The notes beneath the pieces were generated by a model. It was not told where the DNA came from. It ran no database searches and saw nothing but the letters and a program-made list of their open reading frames with translations. Shown here piece after piece: positions 45,808 to 55,114 of a DNA stretch of 64,000 bases. Each line of letters opens with the position of its first letter. Position 1 is the stretch's first letter. The stretch covers positions 61,900-125,899 of the forward strand of contig NZ_BCXA01000024.1 in the NCBI RefSeq assembly GCF_001894865.1, read 5' to 3'. The DNA is from Rhodococcus maanshanensis NBRC 100610. Lineage in GTDB: Bacteria; Actinomycetota; Actinomycetes; Mycobacteriales; Mycobacteriaceae. Position numbers and translations under genes: made by a program.

Positions 45808-46380
45808 CTACGCCTGCCGCAGCGCCCGCACTCGGCGCACACCCTTCCACGCGAACCACAGCAGGGCGGCGAGCAGCACCGGGATCAGTAGCGGGAGAAC
45901 GAATGCGACCAGCACCATGACGAACGAGAGGACGTCCTCGACCACCGAGATCACCGGATTCGCCAACCCGGCGGTACCCGCCGTGCTCGCCGCCCTTGTC
46001 CCGGTCTGGGCGGCGCTGAACGCCAGTGCGGTCGGCGCACCGACGATGATGCCCGCGATCACCGCACCGGTGGGGCCGAGATCGGTGAACACCGCGCCCG
46101 CGGCGATCGCCGCCGCGATCGGCCGGGTGAAGGTACCGAACACGCCGAGGGCGTTGTCCACGACGGGGATCAGGTCTGCGAGCAGTTCGACCGCGGTCGC
46201 GACGGCGAGCGCGACCAACGCGCCCGTCGAGCCGACCCAGGCGAAGCTCTCACCGAGGGCGATGCCGAACAGCTCGAAGTGCGCGGCCGCACTGAGCATC
46301 AGCAGCGGAAGGAAGGTGCGCAGCCCGGTGGCCGCGGCCAGACCGAGTCCGAGCAGGACGGGCAGCAGCCAGGTCTCCAT
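45808..46380 (-). CDS. DUF4126 membrane protein
   Basis: The 190-residue protein has about five or six hydrophobic segments and the family features of DUF4126: GLGLAAATGLRTFLPLLML near the start, VELLADLIPVVDNALGVFGTFTRPIAAAIA in the middle, and ENP-like ANPVISVVEDVLSF. The family is widespread in bacteria without a known function. It converges with the secreted hydrolase gene, 29 bases apart. Confidence 0.85.
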   Translation of the reverse strand: METWLLPVLLGLGLAAATGLRTFLPLLMLSAAAHFELFGIALGESFAWVGSTGALVALAVATAVELLADLIPVVDNALGVFGTFTRPIAAAIAAGAVFTDLGPTGAVIAGIIVGAPTALAFSAAQTGTRAASTAGTAGLANPVISVVEDVLSFVMVLVAFVLPLLIPVLLAALLWFAWKGVRRVRALRQA

Positions 46381-46435
46381 GGGCAGAGTCTAGGAGTCTT
46401 CGGCGGCGTGCCAGCCGGATTCCCGACCGTGCCCG

Positions 46436-48109
46436 TCACGGGCTGGGGGTGGCCTCCGTCGGGGTCGGCGGCAGCTGTGTCACCCGGGGATCGCCCGCGT
46501 CCGCGAAGTAGTCGCCCCTGATGGTCACGTCCACCCCCTCCGGCGCGTTGACCGCCCGCATGACCAGCGTGAGCACCGCGGCGACGATGATATTGACCAC
46601 GAACGCCGTCAACGCGATGTAGCCCATCTGTGCGATACCGGGGATCGAGGCGAGCGAGCCGGCGAAGTGCGGCGCGGTCGCGGACGAGACGTTGTACGCC
46701 GCGATCGTGCCGTACACCATGCCGACCGCCCAGCCCGCGAGCAGCGCCCAGCGGTGGAACCAGCGGGTGTAGAGCCCGAACACGATGGCGGGGAAGGTCT
46801 GCAGGATCCAGATGCCGCCCAGCAGCTGGAAGTTGATGGCGTTCTGCTTGTCGAGGGTCAGCACGAAGATCAGCGCGACGAACTTGACGAACAACGAGGT
46901 CAGCTTGCTGACCTTGGCCTCCTGCGCAGGCGTCGCGCCGGGCCTGAACCATTCGCGGTACACGTTGCGGGTGAACAGGTTCGCCGCCGCGATGGACATG
47001 ATCGCCGCAGGCACCAGCGCGCCGATCGCGATCGCCGAGAACGCGACCCCGGCGAACCAGGCGGGGAACGCGTCCTCGAACAGCTGCGGGACCACCAGCT
47101 GCGCATTGGGTTTGCCGTCGAGGCCGATCGGCTTGGTGCCCGCGGCGATCGCCACCCAGCCGAGCAGGGCGAGCAGGCCAAGCAGGAACGTGTAAGCGGG
47201 CAGGATCGCGGCGTTGCGCCGAATGGTGTTGCGGGACTTCGACGACAGGGTGGCGGTGATCGAGTGCGGATACATGAACAGCGCCAGCGCGGAGCCGAGC
47301 GCCAGGGTCGCGTAGGCCCAGTACTGCTGGCTGTTCGGGATGAACGTCCCTGTCGGCTTGCCGGTGGCGGGATTGGGGGTGGTCATCTTGGCCTCGGCGG
47401 CGTCGAAGATGTGGCCCCAGCCGCCGTAGCGGGACGGCAGGTAGATCACCGCCACGATGATGACGAGGTAGATCAGCGTGTCCTTGACGAACGCGATGAT
47501 CGCGGGTGCCCGCAGGCCCGACGAGTAGGTGTAGGCGGCCAGCACCGCGAACGCGATGAGCAGCGGCAGGTCCCTGGCGATCACGTTGTCCGCGCCGCCG
47601 ATGCCGATGACCTCGAGCACCGCCTGGATGCCGACCAGCTGCAGCGCGATGTACGGCATCGTCGCGAGGATGCCGGTCAGTGCCATCGCCAGCGAGAGCC
47701 ACCGGGAGCCGTACCGGCCGCCGACGAAGTCCGCGGTGGTGACGTACCCGTGCCGGTGGCTCACCGACCACAGCCGCGACATGAAGACGAAGATGATCGG
47801 GTACACCACGATCGCGTACGGGATCGCGAAGAAGCCGCTCACCGAGCCGAGCGCGAACATCGCGGCAGGCACCGCGATGAAGGTGTAGGCGGTGTAGATG
47901 TCGCCGCCGATCAGGAACCACGTGACCCAGGTACCGAAGCTGCGGCCGCCGAGCCCCCACTCGTCGAGGGTCTGCAGGTTCGACGCCCGGCGCCAGCGGG
48001 AGGCCAGGAAGCCCATCACCGTCACGAGCGTGAACAGGGCGATCAGGACGGCCAGTGCCACGCCGTTGACACCGGTCTCGCTCGCGGCCAGCGTGGTCGT
48101 GGTGTTCAC
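46436..48109 (-). CDS. sodium:solute symporter (MctP-type monocarboxylate permease)
   Basis: The 557-residue protein is a sodium:solute symporter with about 13 membrane segments. Characteristic stretches are WGLGGRSFGTWVTWFLIGGDIYTAYTFIAVPA, ADFVGGRYGSRWLSLAMALTGI and AAAIMSIAAANLFTRNVYREW-like loop. A partner DUF3311 gene lies just upstream and overlaps by four bases (GTGA), the pairing seen with monocarboxylate permeases such as MctP. Likely substrates are lactate, pyruvate or similar acids. GTG 48109 was chosen because the frame farther upstream codes for no membrane protein. Confidence 0.85.
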   Translation of the reverse strand: MNTTTTLAASETGVNGVALAVLIALFTLVTVMGFLASRWRRASNLQTLDEWGLGGRSFGTWVTWFLIGGDIYTAYTFIAVPAAMFALGSVSGFFAIPYAIVVYPIIFVFMSRLWSVSHRHGYVTTADFVGGRYGSRWLSLAMALTGILATMPYIALQLVGIQAVLEVIGIGGADNVIARDLPLLIAFAVLAAYTYSSGLRAPAIIAFVKDTLIYLVIIVAVIYLPSRYGGWGHIFDAAEAKMTTPNPATGKPTGTFIPNSQQYWAYATLALGSALALFMYPHSITATLSSKSRNTIRRNAAILPAYTFLLGLLALLGWVAIAAGTKPIGLDGKPNAQLVVPQLFEDAFPAWFAGVAFSAIAIGALVPAAIMSIAAANLFTRNVYREWFRPGATPAQEAKVSKLTSLFVKFVALIFVLTLDKQNAINFQLLGGIWILQTFPAIVFGLYTRWFHRWALLAGWAVGMVYGTIAAYNVSSATAPHFAGSLASIPGIAQMGYIALTAFVVNIIVAAVLTLVMRAVNAPEGVDVTIRGDYFADAGDPRVTQLPPTPTEATPSP

Positions 48110-48399
48110 CGGTCGGACCCGTCGCCGTCGACCTCCTGCGCGGGCCCGTCGGTCATCGGCCGGTGCGGGCGGGCCCTCAACACGATCCGGTAGGCCGACC
48201 AGGTGGCGCCCGCGCAGAGGAACACCCACAGGAACTGGTACCAGAAGAAGAACGGCACGCCGCCCAGTTCGGGGCCCGTCCGCGCGTAGCTCGAGACCCA
48301 CAGGATGGCGACGATCGGGAGCAGCAGCAGGACCACGGCGAGGGCCAGCAGGCGCTTGTTCGCAGGTGGGGTGGTGTTGTGATCGTGCTCCGCGGTCAT
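48106..48399 (-). CDS. DUF3311 small membrane partner of the symporter
   Basis: The 97-residue protein has two hydrophobic helices (LLALAVVLLLLPIVAILWVSSYA and FFFWYQFLWVFLCAGATWSAYRIVL) and a short acidic tail. The motif PFFFWYQF is the mark of the DUF3311 family, whose genes stand next to sodium:solute symporters and probably encode small subunits. ATG 48399 follows a long open stretch; the start of the hydrophobic family region supports it. Its stop overlaps the symporter start. Confidence 0.85.
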   Translation of the reverse strand: MTAEHDHNTTPPANKRLLALAVVLLLLPIVAILWVSSYARTGPELGGVPFFFWYQFLWVFLCAGATWSAYRIVLRARPHRPMTDGPAQEVDGDGSDR

Positions 48400-48581
48400 G
48401 ATGGGCGCTCCGCATCTCGACGCGGCGGACTGCCGAGTGCAACCCGCACCCGCGGAAACTACCCCGCGGTGTGCCGCGGTGTCGGCGATCCGAGGTCTCG
48501 AATCGGCCACGCGGCCCGCGGCTCGGTAGATGCCGATTTGGCCACACGCGTGCCGAATTCGCCGAACGCTCGTAGCGTGAA

Positions 48582-49979
48582 GTGGTGACTGCCACCGCTC
48601 CCGATGGTTTTCCGCGCACGGTCGGCGAACTGCGCGCGTCCGGACACGTGCTGCGACCGGTCCGGGACGAGATGCGAGAGAACCTGCTCGCAGCGTTGCG
48701 TGACGGCCGCGAGCCGTGGCCGGGGATCGTCGGTTTCGGCGACACGGTGCTGCCGCAGCTCGAGCGCGCCCTGATCGCGGGCCACGACGTCGTGCTGCTC
48801 GGCGAGCGCGGCCAGGGCAAGACCCGGCTGCTGCGCACCCTGCCGCTGTTGCTCGACGAGTGGACCCCGGTGATCGAGGGTGCGGAGCTGGGCGAGCACC
48901 CGTACGAGCCGATCACGCCCGCCTCGATCCGCCGCGCCGCCGCCATGGGTGACGAGCTGCCGGTGGCCTGGCGGCACCGCGACGAGCGCTACTCGGAGAA
49001 GCTCGCGACGCCGGACACCTCCGTGGCGGACCTGGTCGGCGACGTGGATCCGGTGAAGGTCGCCGAGGGGCGCAGCCTCGGGGATCCGGAGACCATCCAC
49101 TTCGGGTTGGTCCCGCGCGCGCACCGCGGCATCGTCGGCATCAACGAGCTGCCCGACCTGGCCGAGCGGATCCAGGTCTCGCTGCTGAACGTGATGGAGG
49201 AGCGCGACATCCAGGTGCGCGGGTACACGCTGCGGCTGCCGCTGGACGTGCTCCTGGTGGCCAGCGCGAACCCGGAGGACTACACGAACCGCGGCCGCAT
49301 CATCACCCCGCTCAAGGACCGTTTCGGCGCCGAGATCCGCACCCACTACCCGGCCGCACTCGAGGACGAGGTCGCGGTCATCGAGCAGGAGGCGCACCTG
49401 CGCGCCGAGGTGCCCGACCACCTCCTGGAGATCCTGGCCCGGTTCACCCGACTGCTGCGCGAGTCCGCCTCGGTGGACCAGCGCTCGGGCGTGTCCGCCC
49501 GGTTCGCGGTGGCGGGGGCCGAGACCGTCAGCGCGGCCGCCGTGCACCGCGGCGCGGTGCTCGGCGAGGCCGACCCGGTGGCGCGGCCGGTCGACCTGGG
49601 CACGGTGATCGAGGTGCTGCGCGGCAAGGTGGAGTTCGAGTCCGGCGAGGAGGGGCGCGAGCTGGACGTGCTCGAACACCTGCTGCGCCGGGCGACCGCG
49701 GACACGGTGCGCGAGCGGCTCGGCGGGGTGGACCTGGCGCCCCTGGTGGCGGCGGTCGAGGCGGGCGGGCCGGTGATCACCGGCGACCGGGTGACCGCGA
49801 AGGACCTGCTCGGCGAGCTGCCCGAGATCGACGTGCTGGACGAGGTGGCCGCGCGCTTCGGTGCCGAGAGCACGGGGGCGCGGGCGTCCGCGGTGGAGCT
49901 GGCGCTGGAGGGGCTGTACCTGGCCCGGCGCATCGCGAAGCTCCCCGACGACGACGGACAATTGGTGTACAGCGGATGA
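48582..49979 (+). CDS. MoxR/ChlI-like AAA+ ATPase (Rv0958-like)
   Basis: The 465-residue protein is an AAA+ ATPase of the magnesium-chelatase type: Walker A GERGQGKT near residue 83, Walker B region GIVGINELPDL, sensor 1 in VLLVASANPEDYTNRGRIITPLKDRF. It is translated with the following VWA-domain gene (ATGA overlap), the usual MoxR-VWA pair. Despite the name used for M. tuberculosis Rv0958, no chlorophyll genes are nearby; these pairs generally act as chaperones that insert metals or mature other protein complexes. Start GTG 48582 or 48585. Confidence 0.88.
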   Translation: MVTATAPDGFPRTVGELRASGHVLRPVRDEMRENLLAALRDGREPWPGIVGFGDTVLPQLERALIAGHDVVLLGERGQGKTRLLRTLPLLLDEWTPVIEGAELGEHPYEPITPASIRRAAAMGDELPVAWRHRDERYSEKLATPDTSVADLVGDVDPVKVAEGRSLGDPETIHFGLVPRAHRGIVGINELPDLAERIQVSLLNVMEERDIQVRGYTLRLPLDVLLVASANPEDYTNRGRIITPLKDRFGAEIRTHYPAALEDEVAVIEQEAHLRAEVPDHLLEILARFTRLLRESASVDQRSGVSARFAVAGAETVSAAAVHRGAVLGEADPVARPVDLGTVIEVLRGKVEFESGEEGRELDVLEHLLRRATADTVRERLGGVDLAPLVAAVEAGGPVITGDRVTAKDLLGELPEIDVLDEVAARFGAESTGARASAVELALEGLYLARRIAKLPDDDGQLVYSG

Positions 49980-52015
49980 CCGAGCCGCCGCGCCCCAGCG
50001 CCCGGCATCCCCGGTCCGGGGGCCGGGGTGATCCGCACCGGGCGCGCTACGGGCCGTACCAGGGTGGCCCGGACCCGCTGCTCCCGCCGGTGGACCTGCG
50101 GGAGGCGCTGGAGGCGATCGGCAACGACGTGCTCGAGGGCGCGTCGCCCCGGCGGGCGCTGCGCGAGCTGTTGCGCCGCGGCACGGCGGACACGCGCGGC
50201 CTCGACGATCTCGCCGCGCGCGCGAATCGGCGCAGGCGAGAGCTGTTGGAGCGCAATCATCTCGGTGGCACCCTCGACGAGGTCCGCGAGCTGCTGGAGC
50301 GGGCGTTGCTCGCCGAGCGCAAGGAGCTGGCGCGCGCGTTGGACGACGACGCCCGGTTCTCCGAGTTGCAGCTCGACGAGCTGCCGACGTCGACGGCCCA
50401 GGCCGTGCGGGACCTGTCGGAGTACCGCTGGCGCGACGCGTCCGCCCGCGCGGACTACGAGAAGATCCGCGAGCTGCTCGGCCGGGAGTTGCTCGATCAG
50501 CGGTTCGCCGGGATGAAGGAGGCCCTCGCAGGTGCGACCGACGAGGACCGCGATCGCATCGACGCGATGCTCCGCGACCTGAACGACCTGCTGGACAAGC
50601 ACTCTCGCGGCGAGGACACCCAAGCAGACTTCGACGAGTTCATGGCGGCGCACGGCGACTATTTCCCGGAGAACCCGCGCAACACCGAGGAGCTGCTCGA
50701 TTCGCTGGCGCGGCGGGCCGCGGCTGCGCAGCGGCTGCGCAACTCGCTCACCCCGGAGCAGCGCGCCGAGCTGGACGCGTTGGCGCAGCAGGCGTTCGGC
50801 AGCCCCAGCCTGATCGATCAGCTGGAGCGGCTGGATTCGAACCTGCGGGCGGCGCGCCCCGGCGAGGACTGGGACGGCACCCAGCGGTTCCGCGGCGACG
50901 ACGGCATGGGTCTCGGGGAGGGGACGGGGGCACTGGCGGACATCGCCGAGCTCGAGCAGCTCGCCGAGCAGCTCTCGCAGCAGTACGCGGGCGCGCAGCT
51001 CGACGACATCGACCCCGAGGCGCTGGCCAGGCAGCTCGGTGACGGGGCGGCGGCCGACGCCCGCACGCTTGCCGAACTGGAGCGGGCGCTGCAGCGGCAG
51101 GGCTTCCTCGCGCGCGGGGCGGACGGCCAGTGGCGGCTCTCGCCGAAGGCCATGCGCCAGCTCGGACAGTCGGCGTTCCGGGATGTGGCGCAGCGACTCT
51201 CGGGTCGGCGCGGCGAGCGCGACACCCAGCGGGCAGGCGCGACGGGGGAGCCGACGGGGGCCAGCAGGGGCTGGGAGTTCGGTGACACCGAGCCGTGGGA
51301 CGTGACCCGCACGGTGACGAACGCGGTGCTCCGGGCCGCGACGGGCGGCTCCGCGACCTCCCTTCCTGTGCGGCTGCGGGTCTCGGATGTGGAGGTCGCC
51401 GAGACCGAGCAGCGCGTGCATGCCGCGGTCGCCCTGCTCGTCGACACCTCGTTCTCGATGGTGATGGACGGCAGGTGGGTGCCGATGAAGCGCACGGCTC
51501 TGGCGCTGAACCACCTGATCACCACGCGGTTTCGCGGCGACGACCTCCAGCTGATCGCGTTCGGCCGCGTCGCCCAGCAGCTCAGCCCGGCCGAGCTGGC
51601 CGGGCTCGACGGCGCATGGGACCAGGGCACCAACCTCCATCACGCGTTGCTGCTGGCCGGCAGGCACCTGCGGCGCAACCCGAACGCCCAGCCGGTCGTG
51701 CTCATCGTCACCGACGGGGAGCCGACGGCACACCTGGAACCGGACGGGCACGCCTTCTTCGACTATCCGCCGCATCCGAAGACGTTGGGGCTCACCGTCC
51801 GTGAGTTCGACAACCTCGCACGGCTCGGCGCCCAGGTGACGATCTTCCGGCTCGGCGACGATCCGGGGCTGGCCAGGGTCGTCGACCGGATGGCGCAGCG
51901 GGTCGGCGGCCGGGTCGTGGCCCCGGACCTGGACGGGCTCGGTGCGGCCGTGGTCAGCGACTACATGCGGCGCCGCTCCGCGGCCCGTGCGCGGGTCGTA
52001 CCCCGGTCGGGGTGA
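49976..52015 (+). CDS. VWA-domain protein partner of the ATPase (Rv0959-like)
   Basis: The 679-residue protein has a C-terminal von Willebrand A domain with the metal site DTSFSM (D-x-S-x-S) near residue 490, TNLHH and TDGEP positions typical of the other MIDAS residues. The first two thirds are charged and helical, rich in Glu, Arg and Leu, probably coiled coil (LDEVRELLERALLAERKELARAL). It overlaps the upstream ATPase gene by four bases, so the two form one unit. In mycobacteria the pair corresponds to Rv0958-Rv0959. Confidence 0.87.
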   Translation: MTEPPRPSARHPRSGGRGDPHRARYGPYQGGPDPLLPPVDLREALEAIGNDVLEGASPRRALRELLRRGTADTRGLDDLAARANRRRRELLERNHLGGTLDEVRELLERALLAERKELARALDDDARFSELQLDELPTSTAQAVRDLSEYRWRDASARADYEKIRELLGRELLDQRFAGMKEALAGATDEDRDRIDAMLRDLNDLLDKHSRGEDTQADFDEFMAAHGDYFPENPRNTEELLDSLARRAAAAQRLRNSLTPEQRAELDALAQQAFGSPSLIDQLERLDSNLRAARPGEDWDGTQRFRGDDGMGLGEGTGALADIAELEQLAEQLSQQYAGAQLDDIDPEALARQLGDGAAADARTLAELERALQRQGFLARGADGQWRLSPKAMRQLGQSAFRDVAQRLSGRRGERDTQRAGATGEPTGASRGWEFGDTEPWDVTRTVTNAVLRAATGGSATSLPVRLRVSDVEVAETEQRVHAAVALLVDTSFSMVMDGRWVPMKRTALALNHLITTRFRGDDLQLIAFGRVAQQLSPAELAGLDGAWDQGTNLHHALLLAGRHLRRNPNAQPVVLIVTDGEPTAHLEPDGHAFFDYPPHPKTLGLTVREFDNLARLGAQVTIFRLGDDPGLARVVDRMAQRVGGRVVAPDLDGLGAAVVSDYMRRRSAARARVVPRSG

Positions 52016-52037
52016 AGATCGCGCACAGTCCGGGCCG

Positions 52038-52508
52038 CTATCCGCTGATCACCTGTCGGTTCCCGAGGGGCGCGGCGAGCTGGACCTCGAGGGTGGCCTG
52101 CACAGCGATCATGACGCAGACCCTGTCGACCGCGTCCGCCCTTGTGCCGGTGCGCAGCGCGATGGTGACGGAGGAGGCGGACTCGGTGACCGTGGCGTCG
52201 GCGCCGTAGCACTCGGGCGCCCCGGCGGTGAAGTGAACTGCCACGCGGTCGCCGGTCTCGCCCACGACGGTGTAGGACTCGAAGGGGGTGGGGTGCGCCT
52301 CGACGATGGTCGGGTCGGCCGTGAACACCATGCCGGGCTCGGCGTCGGGGTCGTTCACCGGCGGCGGTGCCGGGCTCGTCACCGCGACGATCGGCGCCTG
52401 GGTGGTCACCGCGGGCGAACTCGGGGCGGTGGCCGGATCCGACGCGTCGCCGTCGGAGCAACCGGCGAGGGCCAGGCTGAGCAGGGCCGCGACGGCGAGG
52501 ATGCGCAT
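52038..52508 (-). CDS. small lipoprotein
   Basis: The 156-residue protein has a lipoprotein signal: MRILAVAALLSLALAGC with lipobox LALAGC at residue 17. A Pro, Thr and Ala linker follows, and then a domain of about 95 residues with two cysteines (PECYG and DRVCVM) that could form a disulfide. The domain has beta-type sequence (RVAVHFTAG, SVTIALRTG) and ends NRQVISG. No family recognised. It converges with the VWA gene, 22 bases apart. Confidence 0.65.
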   Translation of the reverse strand: MRILAVAALLSLALAGCSDGDASDPATAPSSPAVTTQAPIVAVTSPAPPPVNDPDAEPGMVFTADPTIVEAHPTPFESYTVVGETGDRVAVHFTAGAPECYGADATVTESASSVTIALRTGTRADAVDRVCVMIAVQATLEVQLAAPLGNRQVISG

Positions 52509-52543
52509 GGGCTCACCGTAGCCGGAGATCGGCCGGGTGAGCG

Positions 52544-53470
52544 TCAGGCCAGTGCCCAGGCGACGAGCGCGATGGCGGGGATCGAGGCCAGGGTGGTGAC
52601 GAGGGCGGTGTCCCGTGCGAGCACCGTGCCGCGCCGGTAGCGGCTCGCGTACACGAACACGTTCTGCGCGGTCGGCAGCGCGGAGACGACCACGACGGCG
52701 AACAGGTCGTGGCCGTCGAGGCCGAGCAGGAAGCGGGCCATCAGGTACGCCAACACCGGTTGCACCAGGATCTTGAGCACCGAGGCGAGGGCGATCTCGC
52801 GGCGGGGACTGACGCCGCGCTGGAGTACCCGGACCCCGTACAGCGACAACCCGAAGGCCAGCAGCGCCCCCGGCACGGAGGCCCCGCCGATGATCCGGAA
52901 CGGCTGGATCAGGGATTCCGGCAGCGTCCAGCCTGCGATGGCGACCACGAGTCCGGCGATCCCGGCGACCACGATGGGGTTGAGGAACGGGGTGATGAGC
53001 GTGTCGCGGATCGAGGTTCCCTTGCGGGTGGTCGCCAGGTCGAGCGCGGTCAGCGCGATCGGGGAGTACACCACGATCTGGAACAGCAGCAGCGGTGCCA
53101 CGAACGACGCGTCGCCGAGCACGAACACCGAGATCGGGATGCCCAGGTTGGCGGAGTTCACGTAGGAGGCGGCCAGCGCGCCGATCGTGGATTCGGGCAG
53201 GGGCCTGCGCAGCCAGCCGAGCGCGATCGCAAGGTACACGCCGCCGACCACGAAGGCCGTGGCCGCGGCCACCGCGAGGGTGGGGGAGAAGACCGTCGCC
53301 AGGTCGGCGGTGGCGAGGGTGTCGAAGAGCAGCGCGGGAGTGGCGACGAAGAACACCAACCGACCGAGCACGAACTCGCCGTGCTCGCCGAGCACCCGCG
53401 TCCGGCCCAGGATGTAGCCGATGGCGATGACGACGAAGATGACCGTGAAGCCCGCGAACACACCTGACAC
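52544..53470 (-). CDS. AEC-family (auxin-efflux-carrier-like) transporter
   Basis: The 308-residue protein has about ten hydrophobic segments in two halves of five, and the motifs of the AEC family: FFVATPALLFDTLATADL near residue 45, SYVNSANLGIPISVFVLGD in the first half, and VVSALPTAQNVFVYASRY in the second. These carriers move small organic acids or similar anions. The GTG start gives the usual N-terminus FTVIFVVIAIGYILGR. It is followed by the small lipoprotein gene 35 bases downstream on the same strand. Confidence 0.87.
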   Translation of the reverse strand: MSGVFAGFTVIFVVIAIGYILGRTRVLGEHGEFVLGRLVFFVATPALLFDTLATADLATVFSPTLAVAAATAFVVGGVYLAIALGWLRRPLPESTIGALAASYVNSANLGIPISVFVLGDASFVAPLLLFQIVVYSPIALTALDLATTRKGTSIRDTLITPFLNPIVVAGIAGLVVAIAGWTLPESLIQPFRIIGGASVPGALLAFGLSLYGVRVLQRGVSPRREIALASVLKILVQPVLAYLMARFLLGLDGHDLFAVVVVSALPTAQNVFVYASRYRRGTVLARDTALVTTLASIPAIALVAWALA

Positions 53471-53594
53471 CCCGCGGACCTCCTCGTAGAACCCGCAAGA
53501 GTCTAGTCGCTAGCCAGGCGAAGAACTCCGGTGCGCCTCGAGGGCCCGGCCAGGGAGTGCATCATTGATCCACCCGTCGAGAGGAGTGCCATCC

Positions 53595-54392
53595 ATGCGA
53601 GCCTTCCGTGTCGTGCGCCGAGGAGCCGTTGCAGTGGTGCTCCTGGCCGGCCTGGCAGCCTGCTCCTCGGACGGCGGCGGGACCGCGGTGCCCGAGCCGT
53701 CGGCGGCGCAGTCGTCCCCGGCGCCGACGTCGGCGGTGACGTCAGAGGCGACCCCGTCCGCGGCCGAGGGCACACAGGCAGCCGGCCCGTACACCGCGAC
53801 CACGAGCAGGTCGACCGGCGACACCGGGCGCGTCCAGTACGACGTCACGCTGCCGCGTATCGAGGGCGGGAATCCCGCGGTGGCCGCCGAGTTCAACGAA
53901 TCCGTCGCGGCGGCGCTGCAGGACCAGGTCGACGGTCCCGGCGACGAACGGTTCACGTTGACGGGCAGGGAGGCGTTCGCCAGGGTCGGGGGACGAGTGG
54001 TCAGCGGCCTGCTGGTGACCTCGTGGAATGCCAACCCGCCTGGGGCGCACCCCACCCCGCTGGTCGCCACGGTGGTCGTGGGCGCCGACAATGCCGAGCC
54101 GATCACCCTGTCGGCGCTGTTCTCCGACCTGCAGGCCGGGCTGAACCGGCTCTCCGAGGAGTCCGCGCGGTTGTTGCCCGCCACCGCGGCCGGAGCGGAA
54201 TTCGAGCGCGAGGGAATCGAGCCGACCGAGCTCAACTTCGCGAACTGGCTGCCGACGCCTGCTGGCATGGAGATCCATTTCTCGGACTACCAGGTGGGCC
54301 CGCACGCGATCGGACTCGTGGTGATCACGGTGCCGTGGGACCGGCTGGCCGACGTCATCGCGCCGGAGCAACTCGACGTGGTCCGCAGCTGA
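53595..54392 (+). CDS. lipoprotein with DUF3298-like C-terminal domain
   Basis: The 265-residue protein starts with a lipoprotein signal (VVRRGAVAVVLLAGLAAC, lipobox LAAC), a Ser, Thr, Pro and Ala linker to about residue 65, then a region with VQYDVTLPRIEGGNPAVAAEFN and a C-terminal part NWLPTPAGMEIHFSDYQVGPHAIGLVVITVPW. This order fits the PdaC/RsiV-like (DUF4163 and DUF3298) fold of cell-surface proteins, including a lysozyme-binding anti-sigma factor elsewhere. GAGGAG lies 8 bases before ATG 53595. The role here is unknown. Confidence 0.75.
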   Translation: MRAFRVVRRGAVAVVLLAGLAACSSDGGGTAVPEPSAAQSSPAPTSAVTSEATPSAAEGTQAAGPYTATTSRSTGDTGRVQYDVTLPRIEGGNPAVAAEFNESVAAALQDQVDGPGDERFTLTGREAFARVGGRVVSGLLVTSWNANPPGAHPTPLVATVVVGADNAEPITLSALFSDLQAGLNRLSEESARLLPATAAGAEFEREGIEPTELNFANWLPTPAGMEIHFSDYQVGPHAIGLVVITVPWDRLADVIAPEQLDVVRS

Positions 54393-54393
54393 C

Positions 54394-54456
54394 CGCCGAG
54401 TGTGCAGTTGTCGGGGCAAACGCCGAGAGGGAGTGTGGGTAGCTGCACACTCGGCG
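54394..54456. repeat. 63-bp inverted-repeat element, copy E
   Basis: The element begins CGCCGAGTGTGCAG and ends CTGCACACTCGGCG, a perfect 14-base inverted repeat. It starts 2 bases after the lipoprotein stop codon, just before the terminator of the ribosomal-protein operon. Confidence 0.85.
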
Positions 54457-54475
54457 AGGCGCCAGGGAACGCAGA

Positions 54476-54507
54476 AGGCCGCGCAGTCCTTGCGGACTGC
54501 GCGGCCT
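54476..54507. terminator. hairpin terminator of the rpmB2-rpsR2 operon
   Basis: AGGCCGCGCAGTCC (54476-54489) pairs perfectly with 54494-54507 around a TTGC loop. GCAGAAG and CTTCTGC (54471-54477 and 54511-54517) extend it. It lies between the convergent lipoprotein and rpsR2 genes and may act in both directions. Confidence 0.7.
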
Positions 54508-54522
54508 CGGCTTCTGCGCTGA

Positions 54523-54786
54523 CTACCGGCTGGTGCTGGTGAACGGCAGCAGGGCCATCTCGCGGGCGTTCTTCACCGCGACGGCCACCTGGCGCTGCTG
54601 CTGCGGGGTCAGGCCCGTGACACGACGGCTGCGGATCTTGCCGCGGTCGGAGATGAACGTGCGGAGCAGGTTCACGTCCTTGTAGTCGACGTGCGTGATC
54701 TTCGCCGCGAAGAGCGGGTTCTTCTTGGGCTTGCGACCCGCGTCAGCGCCGCGCGGCTTCTTGGACGGGGCTCTCTTGACTGCCAT
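54523..54786 (-). CDS. rpsR2: 30S ribosomal protein S18, zinc-independent paralogue
   Basis: The 87-residue protein is S18 ([60 protein letters not shown]). It has no cysteine, unlike the zinc-binding version, so it is the C-minus form used when zinc is scarce. It is last in a leftward operon with rpsN2, rpmG2 and rpmB2, downstream of Zur-like boxes. The gap to rpsN2 is 20 bases. Confidence 0.93.
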   Translation of the reverse strand: MAVKRAPSKKPRGADAGRKPKKNPLFAAKITHVDYKDVNLLRTFISDRGKIRSRRVTGLTPQQQRQVAVAVKNAREMALLPFTSTSR

Positions 54787-54806
54787 TGCTTCCCTTACGG
54801 CTCGAA

Positions 54807-55112
54807 TTACCAGCTGGACTTGCGGACGCCTGGCAGTTCCCCACGATGGGCCATCTCGCGCACACGCACACGAGACAGGCCGAACTTCCGTAGGTGACCT
54901 CGCGGACGTCCGTCCGCAGCGTCACGATTTCGCAATCGTACCGGACTCGCATCGCGCGGCAGACGCTGCAGGGCGGCGCGGGCGCTCGCACGCTCCTCGG
55001 CGCTGCTCGACGGTCGCCGGATGATCTCCTTCAGTTCGGCCCTGCGCTCGGCGAACCGGGCGACCACGAGCTTGCGCTGCTCGTTCCTTGCGATCTTGGA
55101 CTTCTTGGCCAT
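54807..55112 (-). CDS. rpsN2: 30S ribosomal protein S14, zinc-independent paralogue
   Basis: The 101-residue protein is the long S14 without the zinc-binding C-x-x-C motifs and without any cysteine; its C-terminal core [34 protein letters not shown] is typical. The stop of rpmG2 lies 2 bases before its start. The cysteine-free form replaces the short zinc S14 when zinc is scarce. Confidence 0.93.
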   Translation of the reverse strand: MAKKSKIARNEQRKLVVARFAERRAELKEIIRRPSSSAEERASARAALQRLPRDASPVRLRNRDAADGRPRGHLRKFGLSRVRVREMAHRGELPGVRKSSW

Positions 55113-55114
55113 GC

